From an uncultured Arthrobacter sp. (GTDB taxonomy: Bacteria; Actinomycetota; Actinomycetes; Actinomycetales; Micrococcaceae), in contig CALMVY010000156.1 of NCBI GenBank assembly GCA_937873245.1, forward strand, positions 1 through 11,355: DNA of 11,355 bases, read 5' to 3'. Below the pieces are notes generated by a model. The model saw nothing but the letters and a program-made list of their open reading frames with translations, made no database searches and was not told where the DNA came from. Each line of letters starts with the position of its first letter. Within the stretch, counting starts at the first letter, position 1. Positions 1 to 6,207 of the stretch are shown piece after piece. Made by a program: the position numbers and the translations under genes.

Positions 1-57
1 CTCACTCAAAGGTCAGCCACCAGCAAGCCGCGCCACCAACGTCCGTGGGTAATACAC

Positions 58-672
58 CTAGTCACCAGTATCCGCGCCCGTCAGCGCGTCGAGCACGCCC
101 GGCAGAAGCACCCCGTTCCGGCCCCAGACCGGATCAAAGACCTCTACGTACCAGGACTCGGCCAGCAGCAGGGCGAGGGTTTCGTTGGCCTCCTCGGTCC
201 AGTCGCGGAGCTGCTCCTCGCTGATCGGGCTTTCGCTGCTGCCCAGGACTGTCTCCACTTCGCCGTCCTGCAGGGTGACTGGAATGGAAGACTGGCTCGC
301 TTCGCCGGGCGCGTGGGCTACGGTCACCAGATCGGTCCGGCCGGACAGCGCCAGGAGTGCGCCCGCGGACTCCACGGTGCAGAATCCCGTCACGTAGGCG
401 CGCTGCGAGTGTCCCTCTTCGAGCACGCCGGGCTGTGACTCCTTCGTAAACAGCCCGTTCCGGTTCAGCTCCGTGAGCCCGCCGGCAATGGCCCTCGTTT
501 CGGCGTCGAAACCGGGGGTGAAGGTGCCCGGCTGGTACTCGCTGCGGCCTTCCAGCCAGCGTGCGGTGAGCTCGCCGGCTGCCGGGATCGTGCCGGCCTG
601 CCGCCAGACTTCACGGTCTGCCAGGAGCCGCCCAAAGGAATCCCGCTCGGTGGTGTATCTGTCCTCAGCCAT
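58..672 (-). CDS. DUF6919-like protein of unknown function
   Basis: The product is a 204-residue soluble protein with no signal peptide or membrane segment. It resembles the actinobacterial family I know as DUF6919: an N-terminal ELTARWLEG stretch (about residues 34-42), a YQPGTFTPGF segment, a LTELNRNGLFTKESQPG block (about 67-83) and a QRAYVTGF block (about 91-98). The family has no established function, and I see no catalytic motif. The family name is from memory and is the least certain part. The ATG start is supported by a TAGCGT -10 box six bases upstream on the same strand (679-684), the spacing of a leaderless transcript, and there is no Shine-Dalgarno sequence. The gene diverges from the LacI-type regulator across a 181-bp spacer that also holds a short palindrome (692-704), so regulation by that neighbour is possible but unproven. 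Confidence 0.8.
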   Translation of the reverse strand: MAEDRYTTERDSFGRLLADREVWRQAGTIPAAGELTARWLEGRSEYQPGTFTPGFDAETRAIAGGLTELNRNGLFTKESQPGVLEEGHSQRAYVTGFCTVESAGALLALSGRTDLVTVAHAPGEASQSSIPVTLQDGEVETVLGSSESPISEEQLRDWTEEANETLALLLAESWYVEVFDPVWGRNGVLLPGVLDALTGADTGD

Positions 673-678
673 TTCTGA

Positions 679-684
679 ACGCTA
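679..684 (-). promoter_or_regulatory. Leaderless-type -10 box (TAGCGT) for the DUF6919-like gene
   Basis: Read on the minus strand, TAGCGT is followed by six bases (673-678) and then the ATG. This matches TANNNT with transcription starting at or near the start codon. No clear -35 hexamer is visible. Confidence 0.55.
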
Positions 685-691
685 CGCCTTT

Positions 692-704
692 CGACCGATG
701 GTCG
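692..704. promoter_or_regulatory. Candidate operator palindrome CGACC-N3-GGTCG
   Basis: A perfect 5-bp inverted repeat with a 3-base centre lies just upstream of the -10 box of the minus-strand gene, where a dimeric repressor would block polymerase. It does not have the central CG typical of LacI operators, so I do not assign it to the neighbouring regulator. A short palindrome of this size can occur by chance. Confidence 0.25.
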
Positions 705-783
705 CCCAGAGGCGTACATAACCCTTAACAAAGCACCCGGCGCGTAGAAGTCCGCCTCGTGACCCTTGCGCGTGACTTCGCAC

Positions 784-789
784 TACAGT
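784..789 (+). promoter_or_regulatory. Possible -10 box (TACAGT) for the LacI-type gene
   Basis: TACAGT fits TANNNT. Transcription from here would give a 5' leader of roughly 60 bases that contains the hairpin at 813-832. The only TTG-type -35 candidate (766-771) is too close (12-base spacer), so the call is weak. Confidence 0.3.
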
Positions 790-812
790 TCAAGGAGAAG
801 CTATCCTCAAGG

Positions 813-832
813 CCGCCGCGAATCCGCGGCGG
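813..832 (+). repeat. Perfect GC hairpin in the leader of the LacI-type gene
   Basis: CCGCCGCG, a four-base loop AATC, then CGCGGCGG: an uninterrupted 8-bp stem made only of G and C. It ends 21 bases before the GTG start and 10 bases before the GGGAG ribosome-binding site. There is no T-run after it, so it does not look like an intrinsic terminator. It could shape the leader RNA or be a protein-binding palindrome. Confidence 0.5.
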
Positions 833-853
833 AGAAGCACCCGGGAGTCATCA

Positions 854-1420
854 GTGCGGCACGGATCCAAGCCCACCATCCGCGACGTCGCGGAGGCCGC
901 AGGGGTGTCCCTGACCACGGTCTCGTATGTGCTGTCCGGCCGTCCCGGCGGCAACACCCGGATCAGCCAGCCCACCCAGGACCGCGTCCACGCCGCGGCC
1001 CAGGAACTGGGCTATGTGCCCGACCGCGCCGCCCGCGGGATGCGGCGCGGCCGCACCGACGCCGTCGCCCTGGCCATCACCGACCTCGACGATGCCTGGG
1101 ACCGCGCGCTCGCCGCGGCCGCCGCCAGGATCCTGCCCCTGCACGGCTACCAGCCGGTCGTCCTCGTGGGCGAAAGCTGGCGGCAGTTCATGCTCTCCGG
1201 CGGCGCCGACGGCGTCATCCTCGGCTCCCGCCCTGCGGAGCGCACCACCGCCGACGTCGAGACGATGACGGAACTTGTCGACCGCGGCGTTGCCCAGCTG
1301 GTCTTCTCGGAAACCCGGCAGCCCGACGGCGTCGACGTGCTGGCGCCGGAAACCAGCACGACGGCGGATGCCCCCGCGGAGCGCGCCGTCGCCCGGCTCC
1401 TTGCCCGCATGCGCGGATAA
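854..1420 (+). CDS. Short LacI-family transcriptional regulator (half-length sensor domain)
   Basis: The product is a 188-residue cytoplasmic DNA-binding protein. Residues 7-26 form the LacI helix-turn-helix (PTIRDVAEAAGVSLTTVS), followed by the usual VLSGRP and ISQPTQDRVHAAAQELGYVPDRAARGMRRG hinge region to about residue 67. The rest (VALAITDLDD, GYQPVVLVGES, GGADGVILGSRP, LVDRGVAQLVFSE) matches the N-terminal subdomain of the periplasmic-binding-protein-like sensor. The protein ends at about the point where normal 330-350-residue members cross to the C-terminal subdomain. No remnant of the missing half is visible downstream. GTG at 854 is chosen because GGGAG (843-847) lies six bases before it and the HTH starts at once. 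Its ligand is unknown; it may bind DNA constitutively. It diverges from the DUF6919-like gene and is followed 249 bases later by the SulP gene, so either could be a target. Confidence 0.85.
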   Translation: MRHGSKPTIRDVAEAAGVSLTTVSYVLSGRPGGNTRISQPTQDRVHAAAQELGYVPDRAARGMRRGRTDAVALAITDLDDAWDRALAAAAARILPLHGYQPVVLVGESWRQFMLSGGADGVILGSRPAERTTADVETMTELVDRGVAQLVFSETRQPDGVDVLAPETSTTADAPAERAVARLLARMRG

Positions 1421-1480
1421 GTGCCCGGCCGGGCGAGGACCGCTAAGCGTCCCGCAGCGGGCGCCGCGCCAGCCGGGCAC
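1421..1480 (+). terminator. Possible terminator or structured repeat after the LacI-type gene
   Basis: The 9-base arms GTGCCCGGC (1421-1429) and GCCGGGCAC (1472-1480) are perfectly complementary. A smaller CCCGC/GCGGG pair (1451-1461) lies inside the 42-base interval. The left arm starts on the base after the stop codon. There is no T-run, so termination is only suggested. The rest of the 1421-1669 spacer holds the probable SulP promoter and nothing else I can support. Confidence 0.3.
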
Positions 1481-1560
1481 CCGAGGCCGAAGCCCTTGTG
1501 CAGTACCACGGCGAGGAACACGATCCCGCCGGGCCCCGTCCGGTCCCTGTGTCCTCGCGC

Positions 1561-1566
1561 TAGAGT
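1561..1566 (+). promoter_or_regulatory. Probable -10 box (TAGAGT) for the SulP gene
   Basis: TAGAGT fits the actinobacterial TANNNT -10 and lies about 104 bases before the ATG. It would give a leader of nearly 100 bases carrying a short CGGCCG-CGA-CGGCCG hairpin (1585-1599). The -35 region is not recognisable. Confidence 0.4.
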
Positions 1567-1669
1567 TGAGGCGCAGGCAAGCTGCGGCCGCGACGGCCGG
1601 TGCCCCTGATTTCCGGATGAACCCTTCTGGCGCGGTGCTGCGTCTTCCCGAGCCTGAACGGAGCCAGCA

Positions 1670-3193
1670 ATGGCCACCAAAGCCGCCGGCGCCCCCGCCG
1701 CCCTCACCCCTGAACAGCTGCAGTCGTTCCGCGGCGCCCTGCGGTCCCCGCGCCGGCTGAAAACCGAGGTACTCGGCGGGCTCGTCGTCGCCCTGGCGCT
1801 CATCCCGGAGGCCATAGCCTTCTCGATCATTGCCGGCGTGGACCCACGGATCGGGCTGTTCGCGTCCTTCACGATGGCCGTGACCATTGCGTTCGTTGGC
1901 GGCCGTCCGGCGATGATCTCGGCGGCCACCGGTGCCGTTGCCCTCGTCATCGCGCCGCTGGTGAAATCCCACGGCCTGGACTACCTCATCGCCGCCGTCA
2001 TCCTGGCCGGCGTCTTTCAGATCGTCCTGGGCCTGTCCGGGGTGGCGAAGCTGATGCGCTTCATTCCCCGGTCCGTGATGGTGGGCTTCGTCAATGCCCT
2101 GGCGATCCTGGTCTTTATGTCCCAGGTCCCCGAGCTGATCGGCGTCCCGTGGCTGGTCTACCCGCTCACCGCTGTGGGCCTGCTGATCGTCTTCGGCCTG
2201 CCGAAGCTGACCAAGGCGGTTCCGGCCCCGCTGGTCGCGATCGTGGTGCTGACCCTCTTCACGGTGCTCGCCGCCGTCGCGGTCCCCACGGTGGGGGACA
2301 AGGGTGCGCTGCCGGACTCGCTGCCGTCCCTGTTCCTGCCCAGCGTGCCCTTCACGCTCGAGACACTGCAGGTCATCTTCCCGTTCGCGCTGGCCATGGC
2401 CTTCGTAGGGCTGCTCGAATCCCTCATGACCGCGAAGCTGGTGGACGACATCACGGACACCCGCTCACCCAAAACCCGTGAGGCCTGGGGGCAGGGCGTC
2501 GCGAACATCGTCACCGGCTTCTTCGGCGGAATGGGCGGCTGCGCGATGATCGGCCAGACCATGATCAACGTCAAGGCCTCCGGCGCACGCACCCGGATCT
2601 CGACTTTCCTGGCCGGTGTTTTCCTGCTCATCCTCGTGGTGGCCCTTGGCGACATTGTGTCCCTCATCCCGATGGGCGCCCTTGTGGCCGTGATGATCTT
2701 CGTGTCCGTGGCCACCTTCGACTGGCACAGCATCCTGCCGTCCACCCTGAAGGCCCTGCCGAAGAGCGAAACGCTGGTCATGGTCGCCACCGTGTTCGTC
2801 ACCGTCGCCACCCACAACCTGGCCATCGGCGTCGGCGTCGGCGTGCTGGTGGCGATGGTCCTCTTCGCCCGCCGCGTGGCCCACTTCGTCACAGTCGAAC
2901 GAACGGTCAAGGCCGCCGGCGGTCACGAAACCGCCACGTATGTCGTGGACGGCGAACTCTTCTTCGCCTCTTCGAACGACCTCTACACCCAGTTCGAATA
3001 CGCCTTGGACCCCGAACACGTGGTCATCGACATGCACGCCAGCCACCTCTGGGACGCCTCGACCATCGCTGCTCTTGACGCGATCACCGAGAAGTACCGG
3101 CACCACGGCAAGGACGTGAAGATCATCGGGCTCAACGACGCCAGTCTGCACATGCGCGAACGCTTGGCCGGGAAGCTCGGGGCCGGCGACTAG
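1670..3193 (+). CDS. SulP-family anion transporter with C-terminal STAS domain
   Basis: The product is a 507-residue inner-membrane transporter of the SLC26/SulP family, which moves anions such as sulfate, bicarbonate or dicarboxylates by an elevator mechanism. The opening segment LGGLVVALALIPEAIAFSIIAGVDPRIGLF (about 35-64) is the family signature. Many hydrophobic segments follow up to about residue 400. The conserved GFFGGMGGCAMIGQ (283-296) and NVKASGARTR (300-309) stretch recalls the bicarbonate transporter BicA and its relatives. Residues about 420-507 form a STAS domain with VVIDMHASHLWDAST (451-465). The N-terminus to STAS layout is complete and of normal length. The ATG is preceded by CGGAG (1659-1663) at six bases. 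The substrate cannot be told from sequence; bicarbonate or sulfate are the main options. The gene stands alone, with a 147-base gap to the next gene. Confidence 0.92.
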   Translation: MATKAAGAPAALTPEQLQSFRGALRSPRRLKTEVLGGLVVALALIPEAIAFSIIAGVDPRIGLFASFTMAVTIAFVGGRPAMISAATGAVALVIAPLVKSHGLDYLIAAVILAGVFQIVLGLSGVAKLMRFIPRSVMVGFVNALAILVFMSQVPELIGVPWLVYPLTAVGLLIVFGLPKLTKAVPAPLVAIVVLTLFTVLAAVAVPTVGDKGALPDSLPSLFLPSVPFTLETLQVIFPFALAMAFVGLLESLMTAKLVDDITDTRSPKTREAWGQGVANIVTGFFGGMGGCAMIGQTMINVKASGARTRISTFLAGVFLLILVVALGDIVSLIPMGALVAVMIFVSVATFDWHSILPSTLKALPKSETLVMVATVFVTVATHNLAIGVGVGVLVAMVLFARRVAHFVTVERTVKAAGGHETATYVVDGELFFASSNDLYTQFEYALDPEHVVIDMHASHLWDASTIAALDAITEKYRHHGKDVKIIGLNDASLHMRERLAGKLGAGD

Positions 3194-3327
3194 GCTGCGC
3201 TCCAGCCCAGTTACTTCTGCCGACGCGCGCAAGACCACGGCGTTTCGCCTGGATTTGCGCTGATTTCTCGCCGCGGACGGGGAGTAACCGGGCAGGAACG
3301 CACGGTGCACGTTACAGGCGGAAGGAC

Positions 3328-3333
3328 TACGCT
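3328..3333 (+). promoter_or_regulatory. Leaderless-type -10 box (TACGCT) for the phosphatase gene
   Basis: TACGCT is followed by seven bases and the ATG at 3341. A purine-rich GGAAGGA (3320-3326) lies 14 bases before the ATG, which is too far for a normal ribosome-binding site. This supports the leaderless reading. Confidence 0.55.
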
Positions 3334-3340
3334 CGGGAAC

Positions 3341-3781
3341 ATGACGCAGACCTGGGATCCGGGCCAGCAGGGAGTCCTGGAACTTCCGTCCGGCCGGCTC
3401 ATCCGCGGCCGCGGACTGCTCCAGCCGTTCCCGGCCGGCCCGCGGCCCGAATTTGGCCTGTACCTGCTGGGAAGGCGCCCGGCGCCGGTGGCCTGGGATT
3501 CGCGGTGGGTCCGCTGGCGGGATTTGCGCCTGCCCGCCGACGACGCCGACACCCTGGACGCGCTCAGGGAGGCCTTGCGCCGTGCCGAGACCGAGCGGGT
3601 CGAGGTCGCCTGCTGGGGAGGACGCGGCCGGACCGGCACCGCCCTGGCCTGCCTTGCGGTCCTGGACGGCGTGCCGCCCGCGGAAGCCGTGGCCTTCGTG
3701 CGCGCGCGCTACCGCCGGGGCGCCGTTGAGACTCCCTGGCAGCGGAAGTACGTAGCCCGGTTCCAGCGCCCGGAGCCATGA
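3341..3781 (+). CDS. Small PTP/dual-specificity-like protein phosphatase
   Basis: The product is a 146-residue cytoplasmic protein with the cysteine phosphatase P-loop CWGGRGRTG: Cys91 is the nucleophile and Arg97 the phosphate-binding residue of CX5R. Upstream, LPADDAD (64-70) supplies candidate general-acid aspartates. Downstream, TPWQRKYVARF (131-141) resembles the closing Q-loop of this actinobacterial PTP group. The N-terminal part LPSGRLIRGRG and PEFGLYLLGRRP is typical of these stand-alone phosphatases. The substrate is unknown: phosphotyrosine protein, nucleotide or another phosphate ester are all possible. A GTG 36 bases further upstream (3305) is also in frame, but ATG 3341 is preferred because a TACGCT box lies seven bases before it and similarity begins there. 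No neighbour shares an operon with it: the next gene starts 129 bases later behind its own promoter-like sequence. Confidence 0.85.
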   Translation: MTQTWDPGQQGVLELPSGRLIRGRGLLQPFPAGPRPEFGLYLLGRRPAPVAWDSRWVRWRDLRLPADDADTLDALREALRRAETERVEVACWGGRGRTGTALACLAVLDGVPPAEAVAFVRARYRRGAVETPWQRKYVARFQRPEP

Positions 3782-3852
3782 CGCGCCAGGCCCCATGTCC
3801 GTCCCGGCATTAGGGCACACGATTGGGTCTTTTTGTTTGCCGCGGACCGGCC

Positions 3853-3858
3853 TACCGT
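3853..3858 (+). promoter_or_regulatory. Possible -10 box (TACCGT) for the DUF1540 gene
   Basis: TACCGT fits TANNNT and would give a leader of about 45 bases. A T-rich run (3830-3838), unusual in this GC-rich DNA, sits at about the -35 position, but no standard hexamer at 17-18 bases is present. Confidence 0.35.
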
Positions 3859-3910
3859 GGACAGACGGAGCCGCCCGGCCCGGGTGGCCGACTCCACGGA
3901 GGAATATCCA

Positions 3911-4195
3911 ATGACGACGCACGTAGCCGACTGCAGCGTGACCAATTGCTCCTTCAACGACCACTCGAACTGCAACGCCGCCGCCATTACCGTCGGTGGC
4001 GCGGAAGATCACGCCTCCTGCGCCACTTTCATCGATATCGGCGTGCACGGAGGGCTGCCCAAGGTGCTGGCCGACGTCGGCGCCTGCCAGCGTTCCGAAT
4101 GCGCGCACAACGACCACCTGATGTGCAAGGCCACCGAGGTGCATGTGGGTCCGGGCGTCGACAACGCCGATTGCCTCACGTACGCCCACAGATAG
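3911..4195 (+). CDS. Cys-rich protein with two DUF1540 units
   Basis: The product is a 94-residue protein made of two similar units of the DUF1540 type. Unit 1 is CSVTNCSFNDHSNC (8-21) followed by AITVGG and a closing Cys at 37. Unit 2 is CQRSECAHNDHLMC (59-72) followed by EVHVG and a closing Cys at 88. Each unit thus has four cysteines in C-x4-C-x7-C plus a distant Cys, as expected for a small zinc- or metal-binding knuckle; metal binding is inferred. The family has no firm function. ATG 3911 is chosen over upstream in-frame starts because GGAGGA (3898-3903) lies seven bases before it and the first unit begins just after. The downstream reading frame stays open after the TAG into the damaged peptidase E-like gene, but there is no sign that they are one gene. 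Confidence 0.9.
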   Translation: MTTHVADCSVTNCSFNDHSNCNAAAITVGGAEDHASCATFIDIGVHGGLPKVLADVGACQRSECAHNDHLMCKATEVHVGPGVDNADCLTYAHR

Positions 4196-4210
4196 GCCGC
4201 CCACGACGCC

Positions 4211-4300
4211 GGAATTCCCCACCTTTGGAGTCGGCGCCCCGCGTGTCGGCCGAATCTCCGGCGAGTACCGGCGTCGCTGTTTCAAAGGTGGGGGGAATCC
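4211..4300. repeat. Imperfect inverted-repeat element, MITE-like, about 90 bp
   Basis: The left end carries CCCCACCTTTG (4217-4227) and the right end its exact complement CAAAGGTGGGG (4283-4293). The pairing continues outward imperfectly (GGAATT against GGAATCC) and partly inward (TCGGCG against CGTCG). The interval holds no gene. It lies between the DUF1540 stop and the first recognisable residues of the peptidase E-like gene. No target-site duplication is evident. It could instead be a long hairpin left between genes. A search for further copies in the genome would decide. Confidence 0.45.
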
Positions 4301-4945
4301 GCGCAGGCGGCCAGGCTCACCGGGCGCGCGCCCAAGATCGTCCACGTCGGCACCGCCAGCGGGGAACAGCGGTGGTTCAACAACGAGATCAGCGAAGCGG
4401 GGAACGCGGCCGGCTTCCAGCTCACACACCTGAACCTGTTCACCATGCCCAATGTTTCCAACGTTGAGGAGTACCTGCTCGGACAGGATGTTGTCTGGGT
4501 CAACGGCGGCTCGGTGGTCAACCTCCTCGCCGTGTGGCGCGCGCACGAACTCGATGTCATCTTCCGGCGGGTCTGGGAGGCGGGAGTCGTCCTTGCCGGG
4601 GTTTCGGCCGGCTCGATCTGCTGGTTCAACGGCGGAACCACCGACTCGTTCGGCCCCGAGTTGCGCGCTGTGAACAACGGCCTGGGGCTGCTGCCTTACG
4701 ACAACGGCGTCCACTATGACTCCGAAGCCGCACGCCGCCCGCTTGTGCACCGCCTGGTCGCGGACGGCACCTTGGGCGAGACCCACTGCACCGACGACGG
4801 CGTGGGCCTGCTCTACCGCGGGACCGGGCTGGCCGAAGTGGTCACGGAAGAGCCCGGCAAAGCCGCCTACCGGGTGACGCTGGCCTCGTCTGACGGCTCA
4901 GACGCCCGGGTGCTCGAGGAGCGGCTCGAGCCAATCGAACTCTAG
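4301..4945 (+). pseudogene. Peptidase E-like (S51 family) gene lacking its 5' end
   Basis: Similarity to S51 peptidase/PepE-like proteins runs from about 4313 (RLTGRAPKIVHVGTASGEQRWF) to the stop without a frameshift. It includes LNLFTMPNV, QDVVWVNGGSVVNLLAVWRAH, the nucleophile motif GVSAGS (catalytic Ser), GGTTDSFGPELR, LPYDNGVHYDSE (probable catalytic His region) and DDGVGLLYRG. The start of the family (an ILATSGG-type strand and about 40 residues in all) is missing. No ATG, GTG or TTG occurs in this frame between the DUF1540 stop and ATG 4445. Translation from 4445-4945 would give 166 residues beginning at MPNVSN, which keeps the catalytic motifs but loses the first strands of the fold. 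The inverted-repeat element at 4211-4300 sits at the break. I call it a pseudogene; a working short protein or a non-standard start is less likely. The intact family cleaves Asp-X dipeptides or cyanophycin-like substrates. Confidence 0.65.
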
Positions 4946-4968
4946 GCGCAGAAGGCGCGCCGGAAGCC

Positions 4969-6075
4969 CTACCCCTGCGTCAGCCGGTACCGCTCGATCT
5001 GCTTGAGCCGCCGCAGGAGGCTGTCGCGCCGGGGGTGGGGGACGGCGTCGGCCGGTTCGGCGGTGAGGTCGATGTGTTTGGTGCCGTACTGCCAGAGCAG
5101 CAGGTCATCGAGGAGCCGGTCCGGGCCGGGGGAGTAGCGGTGGTCCAGTGCCCTGCGGACCTCGGTGATCCGGTTGGCGCTGAGCAGCCCGGCCAGCTGC
5201 ATGGTCTGGTTGAGGCCGTGGGCGGCCATCAGCTCGGCGGCCCAGCCCCAGTCGTCGTCGACCTTCCGGTCCACGTGCGGCAGGAGGGTGCGCCAGACGT
5301 CGCGGATCCGGTTCGGGGTGAGCTGGGCTGCGCCTTCGCCGTCCATGTCCCAGTAGCCGCGGACCTCCTCGTAGCGTTCGTGCAGGTCAGCGAACGCCCC
5401 CTCCACCGTTTCCAGCATGGCGGCGGTGGCGGTGAACTGGCGGTCGAAGTGCGGGGTCCAGGCCCGCGGGTCCTCGGCCTCGAAGCGGATATCGTGCTCG
5501 ATCTCGCTCCAGGCGTGCGCGAACACGGTGCGGATCTGGCATTCGAAGAAGTAGCTGCCGTTCGGCGGGACGTCCGGGTTGAACGCCTGCTGGTACTCCT
5601 TGACGGCCTCGTTCTGGATGGTCCGCAGGATCAGGTGCCGGCTGGAGTAGCCGTACGTGCCGGACTCGATCGAGCCGATGTCCTTCTCGCGGTCGCCGCG
5701 GCAGTCGAAGAGCTGGCGCTGGCGCTTGATCAGGTTGGCCACCACCGCGTTTTCCGCCGGCAGCTTCGTGATGACGCGGACGCCCACCATGTCATTCAGG
5801 GTCCGGAACGGGTCCGGGAACTTCAACACCGGCGGACCGCCGGGCTCCAGGGGCTCCTCCGTCCGGGAGATCTTCTCGCGGAAAGATTCGACCGTTTTGG
5901 TGCGGCCCGTGACGAACAACGGCGTCACCTCGGTGCCCTTGAGCATGCTCCGCAGCGTCAGCAGGACCTCGCGGGTGACCAGCTTCAGGGCAGGGCGCAC
6001 CCGCTCGTACAGTTCCACGTTCTCCTGCACGGATTCGCGCAGGCCCACGTCCAGTCGATCCCAATTGCTCGCCAT
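4969..6075 (-). CDS. RelA/SpoT-type (p)ppGpp synthetase with long C-terminal extension
   Basis: The product is a 368-residue cytoplasmic protein. Residues about 50-200 form the RelA/SpoT nucleotidyltransferase domain that transfers pyrophosphate from ATP to GDP or GTP. Visible motifs are TGRTKTVESFREK (56-68, ATP-binding Arg58 and Lys60), LNDMVGVRVI (93-102, metal-binding Asp95), GYSSRH (142-147, GTP-stacking loop) and FECQIRTVFAHAWSEIEH (177-194, with Glu178). There is no HD hydrolase domain and no TGS or ACT domain, so it is not the housekeeping Rel. Small alarmone synthetases are usually near 200-260 residues; here residues about 200-368 are an extra, mostly helical, charged region of unknown role. 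Catalytic residues look intact. The ATG is supported by a TAAGCT box six bases upstream. The gene is convergent with the damaged S51 gene (23 bp) and divergent from the hydrolase. Confidence 0.88.
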   Translation of the reverse strand: MASNWDRLDVGLRESVQENVELYERVRPALKLVTREVLLTLRSMLKGTEVTPLFVTGRTKTVESFREKISRTEEPLEPGGPPVLKFPDPFRTLNDMVGVRVITKLPAENAVVANLIKRQRQLFDCRGDREKDIGSIESGTYGYSSRHLILRTIQNEAVKEYQQAFNPDVPPNGSYFFECQIRTVFAHAWSEIEHDIRFEAEDPRAWTPHFDRQFTATAAMLETVEGAFADLHERYEEVRGYWDMDGEGAAQLTPNRIRDVWRTLLPHVDRKVDDDWGWAAELMAAHGLNQTMQLAGLLSANRITEVRRALDHRYSPGPDRLLDDLLLWQYGTKHIDLTAEPADAVPHPRRDSLLRRLKQIERYRLTQG

Positions 6076-6081
6076 GCGTCC

Positions 6082-6087
6082 AGCTTA
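6082..6087 (-). promoter_or_regulatory. Leaderless-type -10 box (TAAGCT) for the alarmone synthetase gene
   Basis: On the minus strand TAAGCT is followed by six bases (GGACGC) and the ATG. There is no Shine-Dalgarno sequence. The divergent spacer is 132 bp and also holds the box for the hydrolase gene at 6196-6201. Confidence 0.55.
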
Positions 6088-6195
6088 CGGCCGGGGTACG
6101 ACGGCGGCGGGCTGACACCCGCGCGTCGACCGCCCGCGGCCAGCCCCCGGGACCGGTCCGGCGCCGCTTTACACCGTGCCGCGCGGCGCACAGGG

Positions 6196-6201
6196 TAGGC
6201 T
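6196..6201 (+). promoter_or_regulatory. Leaderless-type -10 box (TAGGCT) for the hydrolase gene
   Basis: TAGGCT is followed by six bases (CGGCAC) and the ATG at 6208. TTTACA at 6168-6173 resembles a -35 but the 22-base spacer is too long, so no -35 is claimed. Confidence 0.55.
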
Positions 6202-6207
6202 CGGCAC

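Noticed and set aside
1..57. Left edge of the window
   Set aside because: It holds no start codon in a usable frame, RNA gene, repeat or clear terminator; nothing can be supported.
1421..1620. Minus-strand stretch reading GGIVFLAVVLHKGFGLG, resembling a membrane segment with an LHK motif as in ZIP transporters
   Set aside because: Only about 17 residues look membrane-like, the flanks are low-complexity Arg/Ala/Pro, and there is no start or further helix. It is too little to call a gene remnant.
2465..4786. Very long open frame (773 codons) on the minus strand
   Set aside because: It runs antisense across the SulP, phosphatase, DUF1540 and S51 genes, has low-complexity Gly/Asp/Arg-rich composition and no domain. 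It is the usual antisense shadow in GC-rich DNA.
4946..4968. GGCGCGCC palindrome between the converging S51 and alarmone synthetase genes as a two-way terminator
   Set aside because: The self-complementary 8-mer has no loop and no T-run, so it cannot form a normal terminator hairpin.
5035..6198. 387-codon plus-strand open frame
   Set aside because: It is antisense to the alarmone synthetase gene, whose motifs are clear; the composition is Val/Gly/Asp-rich without a recognisable domain.
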